Shown in pieces: positions 7,392 to 14,669 of a DNA stretch of 23,825 bases; the first letter of the stretch is position 1, and each line of letters starts with the position of its first letter. The notes beneath the pieces were generated by a model. It made no database searches. It was not told where the DNA came from and was given only the letters and a program-made list of their open reading frames with translations. This DNA comes from Domibacillus sp. (GTDB lineage: Bacteria > Bacillota > Bacilli > Bacillales > Domibacillaceae), in assembly GCA_031177795.1 (NCBI GenBank), contig JAPSKG010000003.1, positions 1-23,825 on the forward strand, written 5' to 3'. The translations under genes were made by a program, and so were the position numbers.

Positions 7392-7429
7392 CATCAGATG
7401 TGAATCCCCCTCGCATCTGGTGTTTTTTT
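7392..7429 (+). terminator. Rho-independent terminator after the Nudix gene
   Basis: CATCAGATG (7392-7400) pairs with CATCTGGTG (7414-7422) with one G-U pair. The loop is 13 nt and seven T follow (7423-7429). Confidence 0.85.
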
Positions 7430-7445
7430 GTCACATTTTCGCTCA

Positions 7446-7474
7446 TTGACCTTTCCGCGGGCGTTCAGTACACT
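7446..7474 (+). promoter_or_regulatory. Candidate sigma-A promoter of yuiB
   Basis: TTGACC (7446-7451), 17 bases, then TACACT (7469-7474): five and four of six matches. It lies just after the terminator and 31 bases before the yuiB start, leaving room for the AGGGGG ribosome binding site at 7490-7495. Confidence 0.5.
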
Positions 7475-7504
7475 TATAAGTATACGTTTAGGGGGAATTG
7501 TTTC

Positions 7505-7822
7505 ATGCATATTGCGACCGTACTTGTATCCGCACTGCTGTTTTTTGTGCTTTTTTTCGGTATTGGCTTTATTTTAAATATGTTGCTGCGTATGACATGG
7601 ATTATGGCTTTTATTTATCCGCTTGTCACTATTGCAATTGTTGACAATATTAGTTCATTTGATTATCTATTTCATGCCAGTGAGTCGTTTGCTTTGCTTA
7701 GCGAACGGATTACAGGGTTGCAGCCAGTTGATGTTACGATTCTATTATGCGGCTTTCTCGGCGCTGTAGGCAGTGGATTTGTTATGCGCCTATTGCGTGC
7801 TAAAGGATATCAAATGTTTTAA
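7505..7822 (+). CDS. yuiB: YuiB-like conserved membrane protein
   Basis: 105 residues from the ATG at 7505, nine bases after AGGGGG; the longer upstream frame runs through the terminator and promoter and is not credible. The length and the core LLFFVLFFGIGFILNMLLRM, together with LQPVD in the second half and the final LRAKGYQMF, match my memory of B. subtilis YuiB. Three hydrophobic segments are visible (about residues 3-25, 30-45 and 75-95), so it is an integral membrane protein. No biochemical role is known to me. It lies between yumB and pepA/yuiF as in the B. subtilis yum-yui region. It has its own promoter and terminator, so it looks monocistronic. Confidence 0.85.
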   Translation: MHIATVLVSALLFFVLFFGIGFILNMLLRMTWIMAFIYPLVTIAIVDNISSFDYLFHASESFALLSERITGLQPVDVTILLCGFLGAVGSGFVMRLLRAKGYQMF

Positions 7823-7848
7823 AACGGCCTTTTTAAGGTCGTTTTTTT
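7821..7848 (+). terminator. Rho-independent terminator overlapping the yuiB stop
   Basis: AAAACGGCCTT (7821-7831) pairs with AAGGTCGTTTT (7835-7845), one G-U pair, 3-nt loop, T run to 7848. The left arm starts inside the yuiB TAA (7820-7822). Confidence 0.85.
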
Positions 7849-7958
7849 ATGTTTAAAAGAATTTGTTATTTTTTATTTTGTTTGCCCTCACAGTTGCGCT
7901 AAGCGCCGAAATCGCGCTGGCCGCGTTTTCACTTTATAATAGCACTGAGGTGATCAAA

Positions 7959-9431
7959 ATGTTTACAGTAAAAAACGGACCATTTACGGAAACAGCAGCA
8001 GACGCCGTTCTCGTAGGTTTATTTGATAAACCATTGAAGTTTGAAGGCGTACTGGAACCTCTTGACCAGGCTTTTTCCGGAAATTTAACAGAGCTTGTGA
8101 AAAACGGTGATGTATCAGCGAAAAAAGGAGAAGCAGCTATTGTTCCAACACTGGGCTATTTACAAGCAAAACGGCTTGTTTTTGCAGGGCTTGGCAAAGA
8201 CAAAGAAACGGATTTTCATGTAATTCATGAAGCCGTAACAAAAGCGGCAAAATTAGCGGAAAAAAGCGGCCTGGAATCGATCGCTGTTATTCTTGATTCA
8301 TTTGTAACAGAAAACGTAACAGCAGTAGAAGCTGCAGAAGCTGTTTTTGAAGCATGGTTTTTAGCGCAATTTCACTATACAGGCTATCGAACACCGGGCA
8401 ATGAACCAGAAAAGTTATTAACGTCTGTTCTTGTTTTCACTGAATCTGACCCTGCCGAAGTAAAAGCCGCATGTAAAGTCGGGCAAACAATGGCCATGGG
8501 TACAAACACAGCTAGGCGTTTAACAGCTACACCGTCCAATATGATGACAGCTTCAGATCTTGCTGATCATGCTCAAGAACTTGCCGGCCGATATAAATTT
8601 GAAATTGAAGTCTTGGAACGCGAAGACATGGAGAAAATCGGCATGGGCGCTTTTTTAGCCGTAGCACAGGGATCAGTTGCCCCTCCAAAAATGATCACGT
8701 TAAAATACAAGCCGCATGAAGATTGGGAAAATGTGCTAACCTTTGTTGGCAAAGGAATTACCTTCGACACGGGGGGCTATTCTATCAAATCAAAAGAAGG
8801 CATTGTAGGCATGAAAACAGACATGGGCGGAGCAGCAGCCGTACTTGGCGCCATGGAAATTATCGGGGAACTGCAGCCGGATCAGCCTGTTATGGCAGTG
8901 ATAGCGGCAACAGATAACGTAATCAGCGCCAATGCGTTTAAACCGGACGACGTGATTACATCGCTTTCTGGCAAAACCATTGAAATAAAAAACACCGATG
9001 CAGAAGGACGCCTGGTTTTAGCGGATGCCGTTACATATGCAAAGCAGCAGCGCGCCGGAAAAATCATTGATGTTGCCACGCTAACAGGCGGTGTAATTAT
9101 CGCGCTTGGAAAAGATAAAACAGGTGCCATAACAAATAATGAACCGTTTTTTGAACAAGTGCTGGAAGCATCACGGGAATCGGGTGAAATGATTTGGCAG
9201 CTGCCATTAACAGAGCACGATAAAAAACGAATTCGCAGCAGCGATGTGGCTGATTTAAACAATTCACCAGGGCGTGACGGCCATGCCATCATGGGAGGAG
9301 GATTTATTGGAGAATTTGCTGAAGATACGCCATGGGTGCATCTGGATATTGCCGGAAGTGCTGAAATGTCACCGGGTGTTATGACACGCACATTGGCTAT
9401 CCTGGCTTTATCAGAGGTAGAAAGCGAATAA
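7959..9431 (+). CDS. pepA: Leucyl (cytosol, M17 family) aminopeptidase PepA
   Basis: 490 residues, typical for M17 enzymes, which form hexamers and remove N-terminal residues from peptides with two metal ions. The catalytic C-terminal half shows FVGKGITFDTGG (K265, D270), K277, MKTDMGG (D288) and the family signature NTDAEGRL (D347, E349, R351), so all metal ligands and the catalytic Lys/Arg are present. The variable N-terminal domain starts at about residue 1 and aligns with B. subtilis YuiE. The start chosen is the ATG at 7959 behind GAGGTGA (7947-7953). An in-frame hydrophobic TTG extension back to 7863 has no ribosome binding site and was rejected. No good promoter is visible: a TATAAT at 7935-7940 is too close to the ribosome binding site and has no -35. 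The next gene has its own promoter. Confidence 0.95.
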   Translation: MFTVKNGPFTETAADAVLVGLFDKPLKFEGVLEPLDQAFSGNLTELVKNGDVSAKKGEAAIVPTLGYLQAKRLVFAGLGKDKETDFHVIHEAVTKAAKLAEKSGLESIAVILDSFVTENVTAVEAAEAVFEAWFLAQFHYTGYRTPGNEPEKLLTSVLVFTESDPAEVKAACKVGQTMAMGTNTARRLTATPSNMMTASDLADHAQELAGRYKFEIEVLEREDMEKIGMGAFLAVAQGSVAPPKMITLKYKPHEDWENVLTFVGKGITFDTGGYSIKSKEGIVGMKTDMGGAAAVLGAMEIIGELQPDQPVMAVIAATDNVISANAFKPDDVITSLSGKTIEIKNTDAEGRLVLADAVTYAKQQRAGKIIDVATLTGGVIIALGKDKTGAITNNEPFFEQVLEASRESGEMIWQLPLTEHDKKRIRSSDVADLNNSPGRDGHAIMGGGFIGEFAEDTPWVHLDIAGSAEMSPGVMTRTLAILALSEVESE

Positions 9432-9466
9432 ACAAAAAGAGAAAAATATTATTCTAAAAAACTATA

Positions 9467-9496
9467 TTGACAAAAGAGCAGGCAATTTGCTATTGT
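9467..9496 (+). promoter_or_regulatory. Sigma-A promoter of yuiF
   Basis: A perfect TTGACA (9467-9472), 18 bases, then TATTGT (9491-9496). It lies between pepA and yuiF, with the GGAGG ribosome binding site at 9534-9538 and the ATG at 9546. Confidence 0.6.
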
Positions 9497-9545
9497 TTAA
9501 ACGGTTCTTTAGTAATTTAGCAGATTAAAGTATGGAGGTATAGGA

Positions 9546-10874
9546 ATGAATGCAGTTGTTTTTGCTGTAGCCGTCATGCTAGTTCTAAGCCTGCTCCGCG
9601 TCAACGTTGTTTTTTCGCTTATTTCAGGTGCACTTGTTGGCGGGATAATGGGCGGACTAGGTGTAGATGGCACAATCGCCTCGTTTTCAGAAGGGGTAGG
9701 CGGAGGAGCAAATGTAGCGCTTAGCTACGCGATGCTTGGAGGATTTGCAGTAGCTATTTCAAGTACGGGCCTTCCGGAAGCGCTCGTGGAGTTTGTTTTA
9801 AAGTTTATTGGAAAAAAGGAAGAAGCACGGTCGAAAAAACTGCCAAAAGCATTGCTTTTATTTATTATTTTAATTATGGCTTGTTTTTCACAAAATGTCG
9901 TGCCGGTTCATATTGCGTTTATTCCGCTTCTTATTCCACCGCTTTTAAAAATAATGAATGAACTGCGGATTGACCGCCGTTTAACAGCGACAGTGTTAAC
10001 ATTTGGACTTGTGACACCCTATATGCTGCTGCCAGTTGGATTCGGGCAAATTTTCCATGAGATTATTGCTTCAAACATAACGGAAAGCGGAATGAAAGCG
10101 ACAATTGACGAAGTGCCTCAAGCAATGATGCTGCCGGCGGCGGGCATGGTTGTCGGTCTTCTAATTGCCGTGTTTTTTTCTTACCGAAAGCCGCGTGTCT
10201 ACAAGGAATCTTCCATAACGGCTTCAAATACAGAAAATACACGTAAAGCAACGTACTCCACATTTGGGTTGATAATAGCAGGAGTAGCCATTGCCGCAGC
10301 GCTTGCCGCACAACTGTGGACGGATTCTATGATATTTGGCGCTCTTGTTGGCATTCTTGTTCTATACATTTTCAGGGCTGTTCGCTGGAGCGAAGCAGAT
10401 GAGATGCTGACAAATGGCATGCGCATGATGGCTTTTATTGGATTTGTTATGATTGCAGCTTCCGGTTTTGCGAATGTGATGGGGGCAACAGGCGATGTGG
10501 AAACTCTGGTGGAAAATTCTGCTGCAGCTATTGGAGGAAACAAAGCGCTCGGTGCGTTTTTGATGCTTTTAGTAGGACTGCTTGTTACAATGGGCATCGG
10601 TTCATCTTTTTCCACTGTTCCAATTATTGCAACGATCTTTGTCCCGCTTGCTCTGGAACTTGGTTTTAGCCCAATGGCGGTTATTGCGCTTGTTGGAACA
10701 GCCGGTGCGCTTGGAGACGCAGGGTCGCCCGCATCCGACAGCACACTTGGTCCAACAGCTGGATTGAATGCGGACGGTCAGCATGATCATATTTGGGATA
10801 CCGTTGTCCCGACTTTTCTTCATTACAACCTTCCAGTTCTCTTGTTTGGCTGGATAGCAGCAATGATTTTATAA
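9546..10874 (+). CDS. yuiF: YuiF-like transporter, Na+/H+ antiporter (NhaC-like) superfamily
   Basis: 442 residues, the length I recall for B. subtilis YuiF, annotated there as a putative amino-acid transporter of the Na+/H+ antiporter family. About eleven hydrophobic segments span the chain. The N-terminal half contains SEGVGGGANVALSYAMLGGFAVAI and the re-entrant-type segment FSQNVVPVHIAFIPLLIPPLL. The C-terminal half has the matching MGIGSSFSTVPIIATIFVPLA and TAGALGDAGSPASDSTLGPT, Gly/Ser/Thr-rich helix breaks typical of ion-coupled carriers with inverted repeats. A soluble loop at about residues 212-234 divides the halves. It probably moves a small solute with Na+ or H+; the substrate is not readable. 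It directly follows pepA, so a role in peptide or amino-acid handling is plausible, but this is inference from context. Confidence 0.88.
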   Translation: MNAVVFAVAVMLVLSLLRVNVVFSLISGALVGGIMGGLGVDGTIASFSEGVGGGANVALSYAMLGGFAVAISSTGLPEALVEFVLKFIGKKEEARSKKLPKALLLFIILIMACFSQNVVPVHIAFIPLLIPPLLKIMNELRIDRRLTATVLTFGLVTPYMLLPVGFGQIFHEIIASNITESGMKATIDEVPQAMMLPAAGMVVGLLIAVFFSYRKPRVYKESSITASNTENTRKATYSTFGLIIAGVAIAAALAAQLWTDSMIFGALVGILVLYIFRAVRWSEADEMLTNGMRMMAFIGFVMIAASGFANVMGATGDVETLVENSAAAIGGNKALGAFLMLLVGLLVTMGIGSSFSTVPIIATIFVPLALELGFSPMAVIALVGTAGALGDAGSPASDSTLGPTAGLNADGQHDHIWDTVVPTFLHYNLPVLLFGWIAAMIL

Positions 10875-10876
10875 AG

Positions 10877-10910
10877 AAACGCCCGTCTTTTTAAAAGACG
10901 GGTGTTTTTT
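10877..10910 (+). terminator. Rho-independent terminator after yuiF
   Basis: AAACGCCCGTCTTTT (10877-10891) pairs with AAAAGACGGGTGTTT (10893-10907), one G-U pair, with the T run to 10910. It ends only two bases before the ribosome binding site of yuxO (AAGGAGGA, 10913-10920). Confidence 0.85.
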
Positions 10911-10926
10911 AAAAGGAGGAAAAAAC

Positions 10927-11328
10927 ATGTTCCAAACAAAAAATACATTACTTGAATCATTAGGCATTAAGGTTGTTGAAGTAACAAGCGGGCGTGCCGT
11001 TCTCACCATGCCGGTGGATGAACGGACGCGGCAGCCGTTTGGCTTTTTGCACGGAGGCGCTTCGGTTGCGCTTGCCGAAACAGCTGCAAGCATTGGGGCA
11101 GCTGCGCTGATTGACTTGGAAAAAGAAGCTTGTTTTGGGCTTGAAATTAACGCAAACCATATTAAAGCAAAAAAAGATGGAGTAGTGACCGCAACGGCAG
11201 AAGTGCAGCACCGCGGCCGAACAACAATGGTTTGGACAATTTCAATTACGGATGAAAAAAAAGAACTGATTTGCTTGTCGCGCTGCACAATGGCCATCGT
11301 TCAAAAAAATAAGGTTTCAGCTAATTAA
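10927..11328 (+). CDS. yuxO: Hotdog-fold acyl-CoA thioesterase (YuxO/ComA2; DHNA-CoA hydrolase type)
   Basis: 133 residues, a single hotdog domain of the PaaI/MenI group. The key segment FGFLHGGASVALAET carries H42-G43-G44 and the acidic residue E51 on the central helix, the expected catalytic Glu for 4-hydroxybenzoyl-CoA/DHNA-CoA-type thioesterases. GLEINANH and ICLSRCTMAIV also match YuxO. The best-supported role for such proteins is hydrolysis of 1,4-dihydroxy-2-naphthoyl-CoA in menaquinone synthesis, though general acyl-CoA housekeeping is possible. ATG start with a near-perfect AAGGAGGA site. In B. subtilis the gene sits between comA and the mrp operon; here the mrp operon is still on its right, but yuiF is on its left and no comQXPA genes are present. 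No promoter fits between it and the preceding terminator. Confidence 0.9.
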   Translation: MFQTKNTLLESLGIKVVEVTSGRAVLTMPVDERTRQPFGFLHGGASVALAETAASIGAAALIDLEKEACFGLEINANHIKAKKDGVVTATAEVQHRGRTTMVWTISITDEKKELICLSRCTMAIVQKNKVSAN

Positions 11329-11362
11329 GACAAGGGAAAAAGGGGGGCAAGGAGTGATAACG

Positions 11363-11728
11363 ATGCCATGGAGCAAAACAGATTATCCAGCTTCTATGAA
11401 AAACCTTCCAGGTGATGTGCGCAATAAAGCAATTGAAATTGCCAATGCTTTGCTTGAAGACGGAAATGATGAAGGGCGGTCTATTGCCATTGCCATTGAT
11501 AGGGCGCGAAGTGCTGTTGGAAAAGAAGAGAAAGTCCGCCCTCATTATGAAGTAGAGTTTAAAGAAGGTCAATGGGTTCTTACAACAAAAGAAGAAGAAC
11601 GCCCGTTATTATCAGCAGAAACAAAGGAAGAGCTTTTGGATGAAGCAAGAGAATATGTGAATGAACGCGAAGGAATACTAACCATTTACAAGGAAAATGG
11701 CGAAGAAGAAGATTTATTGTATGAATAA
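11363..11728 (+). CDS. ChaB-like / DUF2188 small cytosolic protein
   Basis: 121 residues from the ATG at 11363, preceded by AAGGAGTGAT, a good anti-Shine-Dalgarno match at normal distance; a GTG at 11354 lies in that ribosome binding site and is less likely. Residues 1-50 (MPWSKTDYPASMKNLP, then NKAIEIANALLEDG) resemble the ChaB-like helical module common in bacilli. Residues 58-115 (HYEVEFKEGQWVLTTK, ETKEELLDEAREYV, LTIYKENGE) resemble the beta-beta-alpha-beta DUF2188 fold. It is strongly acidic, with no signal peptide or membrane helix. Function unknown. It may be cotranscribed with yuxO (34-base gap, no terminator) and ends at a terminator shared with mrpG. Confidence 0.8.
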   Translation: MPWSKTDYPASMKNLPGDVRNKAIEIANALLEDGNDEGRSIAIAIDRARSAVGKEEKVRPHYEVEFKEGQWVLTTKEEERPLLSAETKEELLDEAREYVNEREGILTIYKENGEEEDLLYE

Positions 11729-11761
11729 AAAAACTGCCTTAATGTTAAGGCAGTTTTTTTT
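11729..11761. terminator. Bidirectional terminator between the ChaB-like gene and the mrp operon
   Basis: ACTGCCTTAA (11733-11742) pairs with TTAAGGCAGT (11745-11754). An A run precedes it and eight T follow (to 11761), so it can stop transcription both ways. The mrpG stop codon (11747-11745) is part of the stem. Confidence 0.9.
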
Positions 11762-12104
11762 CGTGACTTTTTTTGTACTTTAAATCATCCTGTACGCTTT
11801 TTTCCCACATTTTCACGCCAGAGTTGTAAGCTGCCCGGCTGATTAAATGGCCGGCTACAGGAGCGGTAATAAAGAAAAAAGCAATGCCAAGCAATAAACG
11901 CGAGCTAAAGATTTCATTTTTAAAAAGGAAATAAAAGAAAGCAGCAAGCAATACAAGCATTACACCAAGCGTGGCGCTTTTAGATGCTGCATGGTTGCGC
12001 GTATAAACGTCCGGAAAGCGGATAAGGCCAAACGCTGCTACGAGACTTAAAAACGATCCAGCAAGCAGGAAAATAACGATAATAGCGTCACTAATCACGG
12101 TCAT
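11745..12104 (-). CDS. mrpG: Mrp Na+/H+ antiporter subunit MrpG
   Basis: 119 residues with three membrane helices (about residues 5-28, 40-62, 68-90) and a basic cytosolic tail, as usual for MrpG/PhaG. The family core GLIRFPDVYTRNHAASKSATLG is clear, here seen from GLIRFPDVY on through KSATLG. It is a small structural subunit needed for the full antiporter complex. The ATG at 12104 follows GAGGTAAT and overlaps the end of mrpF by 14 bases, so translation is probably coupled. It is the last gene of the operon, and its stop is inside the shared terminator stem. Confidence 0.94.
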   Translation of the reverse strand: MTVISDAIIVIFLLAGSFLSLVAAFGLIRFPDVYTRNHAASKSATLGVMLVLLAAFFYFLFKNEIFSSRLLLGIAFFFITAPVAGHLISRAAYNSGVKMWEKSVQDDLKYKKSHEKKLP

Positions 12105-12372
12105 ATTCGATTACCTCGCCTTTCTCCAAGAACTTGGCAAATGCTACAGTGCCGATAAATGCTAAAATGCCGATCAGCAAAATAATGTCCAGGTAATTAT
12201 GAGAGTTAAGAAGCATGGAAAGAACTGCTGTAATAGAAACAAGATTAACTCCCATTGCGTCTAAAGCAATTACCCGGTCCGGCACAGTCGGACCTTTGAC
12301 TACTCGGTAAATAAGGCCAAGCATCGCAAGAGCTAAAAGAAAAAGTGAAAAGAAAAGCACCGTTTCAATCAT
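12091..12372 (-). CDS. mrpF: Mrp Na+/H+ antiporter subunit MrpF
   Basis: 93 residues, normal size, with three membrane helices. The conserved segment YRVVKGPTVPDRVIALDAMG (residues 22-41) contains the PDRVIALD motif and its conserved Asp residues, typical of MrpF/PhaF. It is one of the small membrane subunits around the MrpA/MrpD ion-translocating modules. The ATG overlaps the mrpE stop (ATGA, 4 bases), and a strong GGAGGTGA (12387-12380) sits inside the mrpE end, giving efficient coupled translation. Confidence 0.94.
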   Translation of the reverse strand: MIETVLFFSLFLLALAMLGLIYRVVKGPTVPDRVIALDAMGVNLVSITAVLSMLLNSHNYLDIILLIGILAFIGTVAFAKFLEKGEVIEYDRD

Positions 12373-12848
12373 CGCCGGCTCACCTCCATAATCGCTTTTT
12401 CAAATGAGTTTTTAATGCTATCCACTGCTTCTGCTACATCACCAATGTCAATGGCATGAATGTAAAGCGTTTTGTTGTCGTCTGACACATCGATAACAAG
12501 GGTGCCCGGGGTAAGCGTGATTAAATTTGACAGCAGTGTCACTTCCCAATCTGTTTTCAACTCTGTTTCTAAAGCAAAAATGCCCGGGCGCATTTTTAGT
12601 TTTGGGCTCAGAACAAGTTTTAGAACATCCAGGTTTGCTTTAACCAGTTCTTTTAAGAAAAGCAAAAACAAGTATATTACGGCCCATACGCGATGCAAGT
12701 AAAAGCGTTCTGTGAAAAAACGGCGCATTCCCAGCATAAGAAGCATGCCCAGTAAATAACCGATAATAAAAGTACGGGCGCTAAAGGAAACTTGCAAAAA
12801 CATCCACAAAGCTGCGAGAAAAACATTTAATAAAATTTGAAAAGCCAT
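12369..12848 (-). CDS. mrpE: Mrp Na+/H+ antiporter subunit MrpE
   Basis: 159 residues, usual length. Two or three hydrophobic helices at residues 1-45 and a further one around 55-75 are followed by a cytosolic alpha/beta domain with LSNLITLTPGTLVIDVSDD, the signature of the MrpE/PhaE family, and LYIHAIDIGD. MrpE is needed for assembly and activity of the hetero-oligomeric antiporter. The ATG lies five bases after the mrpD stop, and its ribosome binding site AAGGAG overlaps the last codons of mrpD (Lys-Glu-stop). Confidence 0.94.
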   Translation of the reverse strand: MAFQILLNVFLAALWMFLQVSFSARTFIIGYLLGMLLMLGMRRFFTERFYLHRVWAVIYLFLLFLKELVKANLDVLKLVLSPKLKMRPGIFALETELKTDWEVTLLSNLITLTPGTLVIDVSDDNKTLYIHAIDIGDVAEAVDSIKNSFEKAIMEVSRR

Positions 12849-12853
12849 ATTAT

Positions 12854-14335
12854 CTACTCCTTTAACACGGCGTCAATGTAAATTTCCGGATGGATGAGTG
12901 CATCAACAGCCTGCATCACAAAAGGATAAACGGCTTCTGTTCCCACCCCGTATAAAACAGAAAGGGCAACAAGCGCCGCTGCTGGAATAAATAACGAAAT
13001 GGTTTGTTTTTTCCCCTTTGGCAGTGGCGTTTCAGGTGTTTTCCAAAAAACCGCCATAAACAGGTTGACCACTGAATACAAGACAACAAGGCTGGAAAGC
13101 AGAACCACGATAGCTCCGGTGTATTCGCCGGCTTCAAATCCCGCACGGACAATCAGTACTTTTCCAACAAATCCAGATAAAGGCGGAATACCGGCCAAAG
13201 CAAAGCTTGCAACAAGAAATGTCCAACCTAAAGCCGGATACTGGCGGATTAAGCCGCCCATTTTTGAAAGGCTGGAAGTGCCTGTAATGTAAATCATAAT
13301 ACCGCCAAGCAAGAAAAGCCCCGCTTTAATAATCATGTCATGAATAAGATAAAACACAGTTCCTGCGATCGAATCCTCTGTCATAAGGGAAATTCCAAAC
13401 AGCAATACGCCAACCGCGATGATAATGTTATAAATTAAGATTTGTTTCACATCACGATAAGCAAGAGCTCCAATACTTCCTGCTACAATGGTTAAAAGCG
13501 CGAGAAGCGATAAAATATTGTGCGTAAACGGCTGGTCATGGAAAAAGAACAACGTGTATGTACGCAAAATTGCATAAATTCCCACTTTGGTTAACAATGA
13601 ACCAAATAAAGCTAGAACCGGTGCAGGTGGGGCAGCATAAGAACCAGGAAGCCAGAAATAAAGCGGAAAAATGCCGCCTTTCAAGCCGAAAACAATTAAA
13701 AACAAAATAGCAAGCACGGTGATAATAGGATCGGTTCCAATCTCTGCAATCCGTGATGAAATATGCGCCATATTCAGTGATCCAGTGACAGAGTATAAAT
13801 ACCCTACAGCAATAACAAAAATAGCAGAGGAAATAACATTAACAAGAATGTATTTAATCGACTCCCGCAGCTGAATTTTTGTGCCCCCGATTACAATCAA
13901 AACATATGACGACATCAGCATAATTTCAAAGAATACAAACAAGTTAAAAATATCTCCTGTTGTAAAAGAGCCATTTACACCAACCAGCAAAAATTGCACG
14001 ATCGGATAATAATAAAAAGCTTCACGGCCGCTTCCAATGGAGCGGAATGAGTAAAGAACCACACAAAGTGTAATAATGGAAGCGGTAAGCACAAGCAAAA
14101 TGCTGAGCATGTCCGATACAAGCGTAATGCCAAACGGAGCCGGCCAGCTGCCCATGTCTACAGTTTGTATGCCATCATCTTTCACTTTTAACATAACAAT
14201 AAAAGCGGCAAGAACAGTGGCAGCCGAAGCAAAAACAGAAACGGCTCTTTGGGCAACCACATTTTTAGATAAAAAAATTAAGACAATGGCAGCAGCAAGA
14301 GGAATGAAAATCGGCAAAATCGGTAAATTAATCAT
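12854..14335 (-). CDS. mrpD: Mrp Na+/H+ antiporter subunit MrpD
   Basis: 493 residues, about fourteen membrane helices, homologous to the NuoM/NuoN antiporter-like subunits of complex I. E137 in NLFVFFEIML matches the essential Glu on helix 5. FGLKGGIFPLYFWLPGSYAAPPAP carries the conserved Lys and the broken-helix region (quoted from FGLKGG to PAP only as a landmark), and YLIHDMIIKAGLFLLGG has the later conserved His/Lys pair. It works with MrpA to couple proton influx to Na+ export. ATG overlaps the mrpC end by 8 bases; GAGAGGA lies about ten bases upstream. Confidence 0.96.
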   Translation of the reverse strand: MINLPILPIFIPLAAAIVLIFLSKNVVAQRAVSVFASAATVLAAFIVMLKVKDDGIQTVDMGSWPAPFGITLVSDMLSILLVLTASIITLCVVLYSFRSIGSGREAFYYYPIVQFLLVGVNGSFTTGDIFNLFVFFEIMLMSSYVLIVIGGTKIQLRESIKYILVNVISSAIFVIAVGYLYSVTGSLNMAHISSRIAEIGTDPIITVLAILFLIVFGLKGGIFPLYFWLPGSYAAPPAPVLALFGSLLTKVGIYAILRTYTLFFFHDQPFTHNILSLLALLTIVAGSIGALAYRDVKQILIYNIIIAVGVLLFGISLMTEDSIAGTVFYLIHDMIIKAGLFLLGGIMIYITGTSSLSKMGGLIRQYPALGWTFLVASFALAGIPPLSGFVGKVLIVRAGFEAGEYTGAIVVLLSSLVVLYSVVNLFMAVFWKTPETPLPKGKKQTISLFIPAAALVALSVLYGVGTEAVYPFVMQAVDALIHPEIYIDAVLKE

Positions 14336-14669
14336 CCGTATCGATTCCTCTCAACTGATCCATATTATCCGTTCCTAGTTCCTGGTAAGCACGGTAAGCG
14401 ATAACCAGAATAACGGCTGTAACGCCAAAGCTGATAACAATTGCTGTTAAAATAAGTGCCTGCGGAACAGGATCAACATAAGAAGCCGCATGTTCACCAA
14501 GAACAGGGGCTGCGCCTTTTTTCAGGCCGCCCATTGATAACAGCATTAAGTGAGTGCCGTGGCTAAGCAGCCCGGTACCGATAATAATTCGAAGCAAGCT
14601 TTTCGATAGCATCATGTAAACAGACGCTGCAAAAAGCAGCCCTGCTACAACGCACATTAAAATTTCCAT
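14328..14669 (-). CDS. mrpC: Mrp Na+/H+ antiporter subunit MrpC (NuoK-like)
   Basis: 113 residues, three membrane helices, homologous to complex I subunit NuoK. Family landmarks are YMMLSKSLLRIIIGTGLLSH with the conserved Gly and His, DPVPQALILTAIVISFGVTA with the invariant PQALILTAIVI core, and a short charged tail. The ATG shares a base with the mrpB stop (TAATG), with GGAGAG eight bases upstream. The tail is translated in the region overlapping the mrpD start. Confidence 0.95.
   Translation of the reverse strand: MEILMCVVAGLLFAASVYMMLSKSLLRIIIGTGLLSHGTHLMLLSMGGLKKGAAPVLGEHAASYVDPVPQALILTAIVISFGVTAVILVIAYRAYQELGTDNMDQLRGIDTDD

Noticed and set aside
7935..7940. Perfect TATAAT as the pepA promoter
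   Set aside because: No -35 match lies at any allowed spacing, and a start from it would fall on the ribosome binding site, leaving almost no leader.
7863..7958. In-frame hydrophobic extension of pepA resembling a signal peptide
   Set aside because: It would begin at TTG without a ribosome binding site and has no basic N-terminus. PepA homologues are cytosolic and start at the ATG at 7959, which has a good GAGGTGA site.
8882..9391. Long antisense ORF inside pepA (and similar ones inside yuiF and other genes)
   Set aside because: These frames mirror the codon pattern of the real genes, have no ribosome binding site or family resemblance, and overlap clearly recognised enzymes.
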